In this document: in pieces, positions 43,851 to 56,422 of the stretch | Numbering within the stretch: position 1 is the first letter of the stretch | Layout: every line of letters starts with the position of its first letter | Source: Paraspadella gotoi | Taxonomy: Eukaryota > Chaetognatha | NCBI GenBank assembly: GCA_051294375.1 | Contig: CM119267.1 | Span: 3,619,793 to 3,683,792 of the forward strand | DNA length: 64,000 nucleotides | Direction: 5' to 3' | Made by a program: the position numbers and the translations under genes | Notes under the pieces: model-generated | The model's database searches: none | Told to the model about the DNA's origin: nothing | What the model saw: the letters and a program-made list of their open reading frames with translations, nothing else

Positions 43851-45332
43851 ACCTAATCTGCCGATGCGTTGTCGTTTTTAAAACTACTATTTTTCGTGAA
43901 AAATGATCAGAAAACCTTCAAGGCTTATCAGTTTATAGAATATCAACAATGGTGTAGGTGTAAAAACTAAGGTCTGTCGACGAATTGTATAAGAATTGAA
44001 CAAATTTTTGAAATAAGAGCTTATGACTGACAGCATGTGTCTTGAGGACCGAAAAAAGAGACGAGTCAAGAGTCTTAAGATGGAACCTTTAGGAACTACC
44101 GAAGTTCCTCACCTCGCCTAAGCTAAGGCTAATTTTCTCATTTCTAGCCAAAGCGGCGTTCAAAAACGATAACGGTTAAGACTTTTCCAAAACCTTCGCT
44201 CGCCCTCCCTTATTCCCCTCGACCACTTCCTCGATTTCTTTTTCTCCGTCAAGTGAAACTGATAACCCGAAGCGCGAGGAGGTGAACTCGTGTCACGCCG
44301 CCTCACCTGCGTGAAGATTACGCCTTTAGGGGAGAGAGGGTAGAGGAAATGGGCGAATTGATTGAGGGATAAACTGACGAGCGATAAAAGGGAAAGAAAA
44401 AAAAGGGAATTAAATTGCGAGAAAGAAAAAAAAACCGAGACTGATCTACAGCTGACGAATGAATTGGACAAAGCGAAAGATCGCGACCGAGTTGTTCGTC
44501 GATGACTCATCCCGATTCGTCTAAAAGGAAAAGAATAAACGCGTCCCAGATTTCCACTTTCAGAGCTCTTAGAGAAAAGCAAACAAACTCGTTTCTATTT
44601 TTCTCTTTTTTTGGGGGTTTTTTTGTTTTGTTTTTTTTGTTCTGCTTTCGAAGACGAGTAATTAACGCGAAAGTCGGAATAATTAAAAACGAGGATTCTT
44701 CCTTCAGATTTACTCGGAATCATCTTAACTGGAGGATCAAGAAACTTTTCAAGGGCTTTTATTATATCAACGGGGAACTGGCGATCGATCTTATTTTTCA
44801 ACGGGCTCGTTTTCCATTTCGTTTTGTGTGGGAGAGCAACAGTTTCCCCCGTTATTTCTTTCTTGGGCTTTAGGGGGAAAAAATTTTTTTCAACTTCCGA
44901 TTTCGAGTTTTCACTCAATTCACTCTTGACGTATTCCTCAGATTTTTTTTCTTTCATCGTTTTAACTTTTCATTTTTTTCTTCGTTTACTCTTTAAAGAT
45001 TTTTTAACAGTTCGTCCCTTTTGTTTCGCCTTTTTGCAATTTTTCTGTCGTAAAGTAAAACCCGTTTTTCCCCTTTTACACGTCACCCGCATTTTCGAGT
45101 CAATTTCAGCCGCTAATTCGTCAACGAAGTCTAGCCTCCAACGAACTGGCATTTGAGTCGGAAAAGAAAAAGGGTCAACGACAATAAAGCAATGGAATTC
45201 GGTGCCTGATTTGAACAAATAATCGGACAGACAAAGACTTTCCTTTTTGGAATTTTTTTTTTTTTTCAATTACAACAACAAACAAAAAACAACTGATTTT
45301 GAAGCCTTCTCGGTCAATCCCCGACGAAGATT
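43851..45332. other. intergenic before the RhoGAP gene
   Basis: I could not support a gene. Short frames at 44160-44582 (minus) and 44502-44873 (plus) have biased, low-complexity composition. The stretch from 44.1 to 45.3 kb may hold an upstream exon or a leader. Confidence 0.35.
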
Positions 45333-48300
45333 ATGTTCGGAAGCAAGGAGTTGAGCGTGGAGTCGGCGGTGCAGGAAGAGGTGCAGCCGTTGGTGGAGCG
45401 TGCCGCGGCTTTGCGGAAATACATAATGAAATTGATCAAGCCGATCGAAGATTCCGCGGTCGCAAGATTCGTCGCTCTTCCTCAAGAATCTTTCGCCGGA
45501 GATCAACTAAAAAACCTGAGGTTGGGTATAACTATATGAAATTGGTAAAACCAATATAAAAATTATCCATTTAATAAATAAGCTATCTTGCCCCTGACTT
45601 TGGACAGGCTTTGGTGGTTTAAGACCTCCATCACTCTTACAAGATAATGACATAGCAAGTCCCTGCAAGCTTTCAATCAAGACTGTCTTATTTATTCATT
45701 AGATAACTACAAATTGCAATTAAGTCAAATTTAAATTTGGCCAAGTTTCGATTTTGTAACGATTCTATGGGAAGAAAAGGTGCAGCAGCCATGCAACCAT
45801 TTGAACTCGTTTTATTTAAAACGTTTATCTATACTTACTATCTAGGAAAAAAGTATATTTATATATTCATTTATTCAATAAAAAGTATATAAATTATAAG
45901 TAAGACATTCTTAATATTTGGTATGTTTTTTTTTGGTATTATTGTTTGTATTCGTTTGAGCATGCTCTATACAGCTAATTGAGGTATGACAGTAAAATGT
46001 TTTTTTATATTTTTAACGCAATTCCCTTTGGACCTGATGTTGATGTTATGTTTTTCCCTTTTTTTAAAAAGTATAATAGCTTTTTTTGAATCAAAAAAAG
46101 ATATAAGGCTTTAGCTAGCCAAATTAAAAAAAAATAATTCTATTCGAAATAAAAATAAATAGTTAAATATAAAAATGTAAAAAAAATAATTATATTTTTT
46201 ATTTGAAGTAACAATATTTTTTGGCCTGTAACTTTTAAACGATTTGATCTCCAAAAAAATAGAAAAAAGTTACTGAAAAAAAAATCCGGAAATATTCAGA
46301 TTTTTTTAAAATCAAATAAGTTTTTGAATAAATATTAGATATCCTTTATTAAAAAAGTTATATATTTTTTTCCTAGATAGTACATTTTAAATAATTAAAC
46401 GTAAAAATAGATTCAACCACGAAATTCACATCGTTTTTCCACTCCTTCCAAATCAGCGAGGGGTTCAAACACCAAACCGGCAGCATCCTCGCAGAAGTAG
46501 CGCTGACTTCGACGCAACTCCCGCTTAAAATCGTGGAATGCTCTGTCGACTTCGACAAACAATGGAAGGAGGCGGTGAAAGCAGCGGCTGTGAAATTGAA
46601 AGGAATCAAAGACGAATACCCTCCCCTCGTCAAAGGTCTCCTTCCGCTCAACGAGGCCGCGAAAAAAGTGGACAGCGCATTGGGAAAGGTCAACAGGGAA
46701 GAGAAAAAGGTTGCGAAGAGCAAGAAAAAGTCCGTCGACCTCACCAAACTGGAACAGCTCAAACGCGAAGCCTCGGAATCGGTGATCGACATGGAAAACC
46801 TCAAGGATACTTTCAAAGCCGATCTGCAGAACTACATCGGGAGAGAACACGAGTGCACCAAGATGCTTTGCGACCTGGTGGAGCTTCAGAGAAAGAGCAT
46901 TCAAAGAGCCGCCGATGCGGCTAAAGAGAATCTCGATCAGTTGGAAAATAAGATCCGCAGCAACCCCAATCTCTTCGTCTACAAGTTACCGCTACAGCAG
47001 CATCTCATGGCGACTCGGAAAGAGATCGCCGTTCCTATCGAGGTCTGCTGCAGCATCATGTATCAGATTGGAACGACCTGTGAAGGTTTACTGAGAATCC
47101 CGGGAAAGGCCTCTAAGATCAAAGCCATCGTCGCCGCCTTCAACTACGAGGAGGACGTGGACTGGAACGTGTTTGCCGATTCCATTCACAGCATCGGCGG
47201 CGCGCTCAAGCAATACCTGAGGGATCTGCCCGAGCCTCTCCTCACCTTCGACCTTCACAATGATTGGCTGACGGCGATGCGGCGGCTTCGTAGAGACCCT
47301 TCCATCGGCCTCCAGCAGGTCCTCGACATTGTGCACGAGCTCCCTCCGGAGAACTATAACAATCTCCGTTACTTGGTCAAATTCCTCGACACGGTCGTCA
47401 AAAACGCCGACCAGAATAAAATGACGGCGGAAAACTTGGCCACGGTAATAGGCCCCAACCTCCTATGGCCGGTCTCCGGCACAACGATGGAGCTCGACGA
47501 CATTCCGCACCGCAACATGATCGTCGAGGTGCTCTTGGCCAACCACGATCACATATTCCCCTCCTTCGCTTTCAAACCTACCATCGTTCTCAAGGGAAAC
47601 CCTTCCAACTCTTACATCCATAATCAAAACAGTAACGGCATCTTCAGTTCCGGTGCTGTGAGCGAGGCCGTCTTCGGAGTTAAGCTGGAGGAACACCTCC
47701 AAGAGACTGGTCGGGAGATCGCATCCGTGATCGAGGAGTGTTGCTCGGTGATGTTTCAACTCGGCCTTCAAGATAGCGTCCTCTGCGCTCACGGCAACGT
47801 GTCCAAGGTAAAGCAGCTGCGGGTTGCGCTCAACAATCAGCGCGCGATCGATTGGAACTCTTTCGCCGACGACGTTCACAGCATTGGCGACGCAATGAAG
47901 CAATATCTTCGCGTCCTCCCCGAGCCGCTCATGACCTTTCGCCTCTACGACGTTTGGATCTCCGCCGCGAAATCCTTTGAACTCTCCAAGGCCACGGGTG
48001 AGGTCAACTACGGTCCCATAAGAGAAGCGTTGGCTCAGCTCTCTCCTGCGAACTTCAACAATCTCCGCTACCTAATAAAATTCTTGGCCGAGGTCGTCTT
48101 CTGCACCAAGAAACTGGAGGACGTAGCCAAAGTGATGGGACCCCATCTCTTGTACCCGGACCCAAGCAAACCGCTGGATCCTCATAACGTGCACATGCCG
48201 AGCTTGATCGTCAAGTTCCTAGTTCAGCACCACGCCATTTTCTTTCCCGCCTTTCACTTCACTCCGCTCACGTTACTACGCGAGGCCGGGGAGCGTCGCC

Positions 48301-48767
48301 CCTCGGAAGCCGTCGTCGACGCCGATCCGGGCCCGCCCGCGGCGCTGCCTCCCAAGACCCGATTGGAACCACCACGCGGCGCCATGCTCTATCCGTCGCT
48401 CACACCCGACGCCATCAGCGGAACCCCCAATCCTTTCTCTTACTCGCCCTTCGCCGCCGCCTCCGCTCCACTTTCCGACTTGGACGAGTCTTTTCCTCCG
48501 CGATCTTCCACTTTCTCTCACTCACCACATCGCGGGGGCGACGAGCCCGTTGAAGCGAGCCCCCTTCAGGTGGCGCAATTGCTCGACCTCGACGCCTCCT
48601 CGGCGCTGACGAGAATGTTGACCAAGAAGCGGACGCCGCGTCGGATGCGGCGGAGGGACTTGGCCAGTCTCGTCAACGAGGTCGCGGAGTCTGACGACGA
48701 AGACGGAAGGAAGAGGGCGTCAACGTTTTCGGTGCAGTCTGCGTCGTCGGCGACGTGGGAGGGTTAG
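45333..48767 (+). CDS. BAR-domain RhoGAP (ARHGAP17/44-like) with duplicated RhoGAP domain
   Basis: Family members bend membranes through BAR and switch off Rac/Cdc42 through RhoGAP. Exon 1 is 45333-45520 and exon 2 is 46457-48767. The phase-2 junction joins NLR to SEGFKHQ, giving 832 residues. Residues 1-235 form a charged helical BAR-type region. RhoGAP domain 1 spans about 238-435 and keeps the arginine finger (EGLLRIPGKASK, R276), the LRDLPEPLLTF motif and IGPNLLWP. Domain 2 spans about 468-665 and is clearly homologous (FGVKLEEHLQETGREIA, LRVLPEPLMTF, NNLRYLIKFLAE). It has Cys506 in place of the finger (DSVLCAHGNVSK) and GPHLLYP in place of GPNLL. Residues 670-832 are Pro/Ser-rich with a basic run (KKRTPRRMRRR). 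No SH3-binding region comparable to ARHGAP17 was recognised. Confidence 0.88.
45575..45720 (-). repeat. dispersed repeat family E, RhoGAP intron copy
   Basis: AGCTATCTTGCCCCTGACTT followed by TGGACAGGCTTTGG is the diverged reverse complement of about 3298-3345. It lies in the 936-nt intron. Confidence 0.55.
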
Positions 48768-48775
48768 GGGGAGGG
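48757..48775 (+). other. predicted G-quadruplex spanning the RhoGAP stop codon
   Basis: G-runs of 3, 3, 5 and 3 are separated by A, TTA and A. The stop TAG (48765-48767) supplies part of one loop. More G-runs follow to about 48812. On the sense strand this could form in the mRNA. Confidence 0.55.
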
Positions 48776-49027
48776 TAGAGAAGGGGGATGGGAGGGTAAG
48801 GTAGGGATGAGGGAGACTCACATCGTTAGGGATATTCTGTTTCGCCTATGGGGTGTCTGATAATTTAATTAAATTCCTTTTTCGAGCGCGCCTTTCTGTA
48901 AAGTATATATCAACATTCATCCGTGCGTTTACTAAATAATTTGAAAAAAACTTGAACGTTGTTATAATTTTAAAATCTTGTTATGTTTGTGGTGATGTGT
49001 GTAAACCCTGGCTACCTTATTTTTATA

Positions 49028-49045
49028 AATAAATTATTGAATAAA
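49028..49045 (+). promoter_or_regulatory. two candidate poly(A) signals for the RhoGAP gene
   Basis: AATAAA occurs at 49028-49033 and again at 49040-49045, about 260 nt after the stop codon. Confidence 0.55.
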
Positions 49046-49537
49046 TTTCTCTACTGCTGTTTTGTGCTTTAAAAAAGTTAAGCAAGATATAATCTGACTG
49101 TCAGGCTCCTGTATCAAAAGAAAGAAGTATTTATATTATTATAAACTGTATCATAGCCATTGGATCAATGAAAAAATTAGGCGAAATATTTCTGTGACTT
49201 TTTTCTTTTGCGTTGCTCGCAAAAAGTTTAGCGCTGTTTGTTGGAAAATCTGGCTGACGAGAAGGAAACAAATGAACATCAACTGGAAAGAATTATCAAA
49301 TTTTTGATTGGGTTTTGAACAGTAGTTTCATAGAGATTTAATTTTTAATTAAATAATGTTGAAAACTTGAAACTAAATTATTTTGAATATAACTTCTCAC
49401 TTCACTTTTGTCTATGCCTAAATCTAAGCCAAAGAGGGAAAAAATATACTAATACTACTTCATAAGTATCTTGCATATTTACTGTTAAGGCTGAAGCATA
49501 AACAAACATCAAACGTCAGAGCAAGGACGGGATTCAC

Positions 49538-49543
49538 TTTATT
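49538..49543 (-). promoter_or_regulatory. possible minus-strand poly(A) signal
   Basis: AATAAA on the minus strand (plus-strand TTTATT) borders the GC-richer stretch 49.5-50.4 kb. It may mark the 3' end of a minus-strand transcript, but no coding exon could be supported. Confidence 0.25.
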
Positions 49544-51879
49544 GGAAATTCTAAGAAGGAAAGAAACGGGAGAGAGAGAGGTGGAGGGAGTGGAGGAGAA
49601 TCCGCGGTTCCCGAGGAGGTCGAGAGAGGAAAAGGGTCAAAGGTCAAAGTCGCAAAAGCCGACCATCATAGAAGGAAGATAAGAGGCATAAGCCCGAGAC
49701 AATTGCCGCGGGGGTGGTGGCCCGGGGTTGGAGCCGGGCCGAGGGTCGTCGCGGTGATTTGTTTGTTTATCTCGACTGCAGAGCCGTCCGCGGGGCTCGA
49801 GGAAGACGGTCCGACACGAAAAAAGTAAAGGAAACATAAAAGACGTTGCTGCTTGTAGAATCCAGTTCGGTTGTTTAGACGGCGTTGGTGGGGGATATAT
49901 AGGGATGGCGAGTGGGTGAGGTGGGCACTGGAGAGAGAGAGGACTTTCACCTCGTTACGTTCTCTGAATGCAAATCACTTTTTCTTTAATCCGCCGGACA
50001 AAAGGTCCCCGACTTTTAAAGATAGGGAAGCGAGTTTTTTGACACAAGGTTAAGCGACAAACGTGGCAGCTCTTGTTTTTTTTTTGGTTTTATTTTGCGG
50101 TTTAAAAATTTCTATTTCAACACGAACACCGCTTCTTTTTAAGCCAGATAATGATAGCGGATTTTCCCTTGATTCTCTGGCTCTAGTCCAACACCCCAAC
50201 GAGGGAACTCGATTCCGATAAGACGCGTCTCAAAAGCTCTTAACCCCTGAGCCCTTCCGACCCGCCGCCCCCCTCCGCCCCACCACCTCGCCCGCTTGGA
50301 GCCGAATCGATTTCCCTCCGCCTTCATTTTTCCGCCTCCGAACCCCAGATTTTCGAATCCACTCACGATCAAGAATCAATATCGAAGACGACAAAGACGA
50401 AGCTTGTAAACGACGACGACAACGAATCGATTGCAAGCCTGAACTACGTAAATTATTCGACATAAAAAAAAAGAAATCAAAATCAATTTTAAAACAATAA
50501 TAACTGAAAAAAAAAAGGTAATTTGAATAAAAACGATGATTAATAAAAAGAATCAAGACGTCGGGTTATTTTTAAAAAAAATTAAACGGCTAATATTAAT
50601 TAGTTTTGATATTAAATTTAAAACGCCCTCTCTCGTCGCCGCTACCGTCAATTTCTTTTCTTTCGTCAGCTACTCTGTATTCCTGCGTCGATCGCCCACG
50701 TTGTCCAGCGGAGGCGCTTTCCCCCCCCCTCTTTCGTTGCTCTCCTCCATCTCGGCAGTAAATTAGAAGGAGCCCTTATCCAGATGCGCCTCGGGCCAAA
50801 GAGGTTCGAGGCAAGGTCGACAGGGTGAGCAGGGTCGCAGGGCCCGCCGACCCTGCGAAAAGTTTTTGGCAGGGTATGGTCGACAGACTTGAGCAGGGTC
50901 TTTAGGTTATTTTGGGTCGCGAAGCCATGCAGGCTCAAAAAAGTTTCCTTCTCCATATGCGAGGCGAGTAAGGATCTCTCTTCCTCCTGCTCCCCCCCCC
51001 TCCTCCTCCCCTTTCACCTCAGTTCACGGTCATCGGTGATCAAAGGAGATTTTTTTTTCTCCTTTTCGGTCTCTCCTTTTTGGCAGGAATGTGAGAGCCA
51101 CTGATGAAAAAGGATTTTTAGAGAGCAAAGGTTTTTTTTCCCCCTTTTTTGTTACAATGTGTCGTGAGAATGGATTTACAAGCGGGAAGCGTGAGGAATT
51201 AAATTAAATTATTAATTAATAATTATTAATATTTTGTATATAATATAGAGATGTTTTTAAAGGAAGAAAGACGATTAATAGATATGCACGCGGCGATCGT
51301 TCTCGGTCGCGTGGTTTTTTTTATGAACTTCTCTACAGTTTCTTATTCCTTTTCGTATCTCTAATTGATTCTATGGAAATTCGAACATACAGGGCATTCG
51401 TATTCTTAATATTCATATTTCTTATTCATAACATATTCATCATACCATAACCTCAAACTTTTCTCTTTAGTTTAGCCTCTCTCGTTCCCTAATCATTATT
51501 CACCGATGATTACGATCACTAGCGTCGCTCATCACCATTTTAAGGACGCCATCTTTAAAACTTAAGCGGAAAGTTTTACAACTTTTTTCGTCGTTGAAAA
51601 CGCCATTTGTCTATGCATAATTTTCCTTTTTTCCGCGTTTGCATTTATTTTCTCGCTCATTTATATTAGTATTAACTCCCAAAAGAATTTGCGCTTCTAT
51701 TCTGATTGACGTGGTCAGTGGTCACATATTTACAATGGAAATTTATTTAAATTTTATAATTTAATTTCATCTGACATACTTAAATTTTTTCCCAATAATC
51801 TCGCTTATCATTTTTCTCCTTTTTTTTTATTCATCCTGAACAAGTTTGCGTAGTGCCCATTCTGAGCACTTTTCTCCCC

Positions 51880-52260
51880 CGCCCCTTTAAGTTTAACCAG
51901 TTTGCACATCCTGATCCTCTGTTTGCATTTTATCTCTTTGCCCCTAACCATTTTCCTATCCCGTTCCTCTGTTTGCATTTTTCTTTACCGCCCCNNNNNN
52001 NNNNNNNNNNNNNNNNNNNNNNNNNNNNNNNNNNNNNNNNNNNNNNNNNNNNNNNNNNNNNNNNNNNNNNNNNNNNNNNNNNNNNNNNNNNNNNNNNNNN
52101 NNNNNNNNNNNNNNNNNNNNNNNNNNNNNNNNNNNNNNNNNNNNNNNNNNNNNNNNNNNNNNNNNNNNNNNNNNNNNNNNNNNNNNNNNNNNNNNNNNNN
52201 NNNNNNNNNNNCCCCTTTATCCAGTTTGCACATCCTGTTCCTCTGTTTGCATTTTCTTTC
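51880..52260 (+). repeat. minisatellite interrupted by an assembly gap
   Basis: On both sides of the gap at 51995-52211 the sequence is built from units such as CAGTTTGCACATCCTG, TCCTCTGTTTGCATTTT and CT(T)TGCCCC, spaced about 60 bp apart. The gap most likely contains further copies. Confidence 0.7.
51995..52211. other. assembly gap (N), 217 bases
   Basis: Undetermined bases. Frames crossing the gap are meaningless. Confidence 1.
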
Positions 52261-52358
52261 TCTGCCCCTTCAACCGAATTTGGAAGTGGTTCACATATTC
52301 CATTCCTGTTTTTTCTCCCTTTTTCCCTTTCCCACTCTTCAAATTTGTCCCCACGGCC

Positions 52359-52617
52359 NNNNNNNNNNNNNNNNNNNNNNNNNNNNNNNNNNNNNNNNNN
52401 NNNNNNNNNNNNNNNNNNNNNNNNNNNNNNNNNNNNNNNNNNNNNNNNNNNNNNNNNNNNNNNNNNNNNNNNNNNNNNNNNNNNNNNNNNNNNNNNNNNN
52501 NNNNNNNNNNNNNNNNNNNNNNNNNNNNNNNNNNNNNNNNNNNNNNNNNNNNNNNNNNNNNNNNNNNNNNNNNNNNNNNNNNNNNNNNNNNNNNNNNNNN
52601 NNNNNNNNNNNNNNNNN
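52359..52617. other. assembly gap (N), 259 bases
   Basis: Undetermined bases. The sequence after the gap (52618-52740) is a (GACGAC)n-like run, so the gap is probably in low-complexity sequence. Confidence 1.
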
Positions 52618-52854
52618 GGGCCGAGGCGTCGTCATGGCAACGACGACGACGACAATGACGGTGTCAACGACGACGACGATCCGGATGATCACGAAGCCGA
52701 CGACGACAACGACGACGATGAGCTAAACATTCCCGTTAACCTCGTCGACAAATTTTCAAGATTCGCCCGGCTTTTTTTTTTTGAGGAAAACGGACGCTAA
52801 CGAAAAACCATCAGGTCATTAAAATTTGCATAATACTACATTTTGTAAAAGTCT

Positions 52855-52860
<6 letters not shown>

Positions 52861-52928
<68 letters not shown>
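52861..52928 (+). repeat. (CT)n microsatellite
   Basis: About 68 bp of nearly perfect CT dinucleotide with one or two interruptions. Confidence 0.95.
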
Positions 52929-52931
<3 letters not shown>

Positions 52932-53268
52932 CACCCCCCTTCATTTTTCCTATCCACCCTCTCGTTCCGCCTCGCATTAAAAACGGATACGCCGAGACAA
53001 AGAAAAAAAGTTTTAAAATAAAAACCGAGCTCGATTCGACGTCCCCACGAATTTAACGTCGGAGGAAAAAAAAAAAGAAAGAAAAAAAGAAAACCGCGAA
53101 AACAGTTTGGTTGCTTTTTTATTTCCGAAACGGCGCTCGTAAAGTAATGATTAAATCGTAAATATTTTCGAAATGGACCGTCTTCCGACAACAAAGACGA
53201 CGAAGACAACGATAAACGAGAATAAGCGACATTAAACACGGTTTTTTTTTCCCTCCGTTACGAAACGG

Positions 53269-53450
53269 NNNNNNNNNNNNNNNNNNNNNNNNNNNNNNNN
53301 NNNNNNNNNNNNNNNNNNNNNNNNNNNNNNNNNNNNNNNNNNNNNNNNNNNNNNNNNNNNNNNNNNNNNNNNNNNNNNNNNNNNNNNNNNNNNNNNNNNN
53401 NNNNNNNNNNNNNNNNNNNNNNNNNNNNNNNNNNNNNNNNNNNNNNNNNN
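53269..53450. other. assembly gap (N), 182 bases
   Basis: Undetermined bases. Confidence 1.
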
Positions 53451-54043
53451 AATGCGAGTCTGTAGATTTTTCTGTTTTGATTTTGACAGAAAGTCGCTCA
53501 TAAATATTGAAGCGGAATCGGGTCGTGGAGGCGAAAGGGTTAGGGAGGAAGGGAAGGGAGGAGGGATAGTCTTGGGAGAAAAGGGAGGTTAGACGAACGG
53601 TTAGGAGGGGGAGAGGGGAACCGTCTTAACTCTTGAGGGAGAGGAAGGACCAATAGGAAGATGAGCTCGCTCGGTGAAGTCTCTTCGTAATCTGTTTCGG
53701 AGGGAATTCGAAGACCATACAAACAGATATATGTATTACGAGAGAGGATATTACTAAAAGTCGGCGAGATTAATCATAAATTAATTAGATTAATTAGTCA
53801 TGAAGAGAAAATTAATAGTTTATAATTTAACTCCAAAGGGTTGAGAATCTCCAATATTGAGTTGAAGAAAGGGCAAAGAACTGCTGGCGCTGTTGTTCCG
53901 CCAGAGTAAAGAAATTGCTGAGACATTTACTGTCGCGACGTCTCGTTGTCGGAGACGGAGAGAAACCGCGGGAAGCCGAGCGACGGCAGCGACACCGCGC
54001 GGCCGTGTTATGGAGTCGTCATTAAGCGGAGAAATCTTGTAGG

Positions 54044-54074
<31 letters not shown>

Positions 54075-54226
54075 NNNNNNNNNNNNNNNNNNNNNNNNNN
54101 NNNNNNNNNNNNNNNNNNNNNNNNNNNNNNNNNNNNNNNNNNNNNNNNNNNNNNNNNNNNNNNNNNNNNNNNNNNNNNNNNNNNNNNNNNNNNNNNNNNN
54201 NNNNNNNNNNNNNNNNNNNNNNNNNN
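54075..54226. other. assembly gap (N), 152 bases, inside (CT)n
   Basis: The left edge is a (CT)n run beginning about 54047, so the gap probably reflects a long CT microsatellite. Confidence 1.
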
Positions 54227-54554
54227 TCGTCGTCGTTCTCGACTGTTTAATCTTCGCTGCGGATGAGGCATCGAACTCCCTTCCGAGACGATTAAAAACG
54301 CTCACCGGATCCAGTCAGGACTCGGGGAAAGGCAAGTCTAATCTCTTCTTTTTTTATTAATCTATCCTTGTTTAATTATTTATGCTCTCGGTTTCGTTTC
54401 GCCATAGATCTTTAATGGATTTATTGTTGTCGTTTTGTTTTGCGTTTCTTTGTTTTTCAGTCCTTTTTTTTTCTTCTATCTTTTGTTTTTGCTATGAAGG
54501 CGTCGTGTTTTTTTGTTTTTTTTATCAATTTAACTAGATTGATTCTATCTTTTC

Positions 54555-54576
54555 TTTCTTTCTTTCTTTCTTTTTT

Positions 54577-54608
<32 letters not shown>

Positions 54609-54627
54609 TTTTTCTTTCTTTCTTTCA
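54555..54627 (+). repeat. (CTTT)n microsatellite
   Basis: Tandem TTTC units with two short T interruptions. Confidence 0.95.
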
Positions 54628-56352
54628 AAGAGAGTTTTTCTTCGTCCTTTTCATTCATTGGTTTTCTCTCTCTCTTCCCACCATCAGGCTAATAATTGTC
54701 TGGCCTCTCTTTCACGCCAAGATTTTACGAGAGGAGTAGGCTAACTAGACTGGGAGATGGAAGGGAGAGCAATGGAGAGAAGAGAGAAGAAGGAGAGAGA
54801 GGAAGGAGAGTGATGAGAGAGAGAACGAGTTGAGAGAGAGAGAAGAGAGAGAAAGAGAAGTAGATAAAGGATGAGCGCCGAGGCGAATAAAGATAGAGAC
54901 AGGGACATGAAATAAAAAAAGAAGAAAAGGAAGGAAGGACAGAGAGCAAACTGCAAAAGGTAAATTATATGATGTTCATGTTGGGAAAAACAGAAAGAAT
55001 AAGTGAAGACGTGAAGGAAAGAATAGAGGAAAGAATAGAGGAAATGAGAGAAGAAAAGTAAATGGAAAACGCCGCAGAGGGAGAGAGAGAGAGAGAGAGA
55101 ATGTTGATAATCTATCGGGTAAAAAGTAGGGAAAGGAGAAAAAGAATTGGCAGAATGGGGTGGAAAGAACGAATTTTCTCAAAAAAGAAAAGACTTGAGC
55201 AAAAGAAATCCAAAACATTTGGAAATATTTTTTCGTTTTTTTTTAGGAATTTTGAAAAAAATATTTTTTTTCATGATTCAACAATTCCTCAATTTTCTGT
55301 TCTTCAAAAAAAACAACAAAAAAACAAAACAATGAGAAGCAAAAAATGCTTCATTTATTCGAATTTGATTCTTTTAATTAATTCACTCCAAATTTAAATA
55401 TTTTGCAAATACTGATAATCTAAGATTCTAAATTTCCGATGACGTTTAAAAATTTCACTCTTCTAATTATGATTATTGTATGGCATAAGCGCAAAAAAAA
55501 AAATCTATTTTGAGAAAGTTTATAACTGAAAGAGAGTGAGAGAGAGATGATCGTCTCCATCTCTCTCATCACATCCTCACCCTCTCCAAAATGTGAAGGG
55601 AATGGCGTTCTTGAATCTTGAAGCATAAAAAATATATAATTGCTGGTCTTTTCTTGGCAGTTGGGAAAATTTGTTTTTAATCCTCCCCTTTCACTCTTTC
55701 TCTCTTTCTTGCTTTCTGGATTTGAAGTCTGGCAAAGAGAAAAACGAGTCGACTGGATCCGCAGAATTTTTTTAGCCCATTGAAAAAAATAAAACTTACT
55801 CATTTTTTCTATTCTAGTTTCTACGTTCGATGCAATTTATTTTTTTTATGTATTTATTTATTTAATTCAAAGGCAAAGTCTTAGAATTTTGTTTGGTAAC
55901 CATGAGCTCGCATCCGTAAAGCTGAGGCGCCTTATGAGAACAGCTGAATAAAAAAATATTTTTCATAACGTCAAAGATTTGAATTTAATTTTTAAGAGAA
56001 AATAAAATGTTCCTAAAGTTTTACATGCTTTATATTATAAATTATAAATTTTAAAAAGGACTGTATATTTTACTTTACGCGTACGTTGAAAAATAACTCT
56101 CGGGATTAATGAGGGGTTAACGAAGAGGAAGAAAAATACTATTGCATTGTAAAAATAATAATATTGCGTCCGTGATATACTAAAAGATTATTATTAAGAT
56201 TATGATTAAGATTAATCCATTTATTTTTCGCATGAAAAAAAAAAATATGCCAACAGCGAAAAGTTGAATCCGAACTAAAACATGCGTCACTCAAGGGCGA
56301 AAGGAATCCTTGCCTGTTTATGCAAAAGGAAAATGACTGGAATTTCTGTCCG

Positions 56353-56354
<2 letters not shown>

Positions 56355-56420
<66 letters not shown>
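56355..56420 (+). repeat. (GA)n microsatellite
   Basis: A perfect GA run of about 66 bp. Confidence 0.97.

Positions 56421-56422
<2 letters not shown>

Larger units (their letters stand above)
48768..51850. other. intergenic, no supportable gene
   Basis: The RhoGAP 3'-UTR and poly(A) signals come first. From 49500 to 50450 the sequence is GC-richer and purine/pyrimidine-skewed, without convincing frames. From 50800 to 50905 there is a short internal repeat (GGTCGACA...GAGCAGGGTC, twice). The remainder is AT-rich. Confidence 0.35.
53451..56340. other. gene-poor region with simple repeats
   Basis: G-rich/purine-rich sequence (53520-53640), a (CT)n run cut by a gap, a (CTTT)n tract and GA-rich purine stretches (54730-55180) were seen. 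No frame has coding character. Confidence 0.4.

Noticed and set aside
44502-44957. Possible small gene before the RhoGAP gene (frames on both strands)
   Set aside because: The products are low-complexity Lys/Glu or Phe/Leu runs. No splice structure or homology was recognised.
51853-52800. Open frames of 274-315 residues
   Set aside because: Most of their length is N bases. The rest is minisatellite and a GAC-rich low-complexity run.
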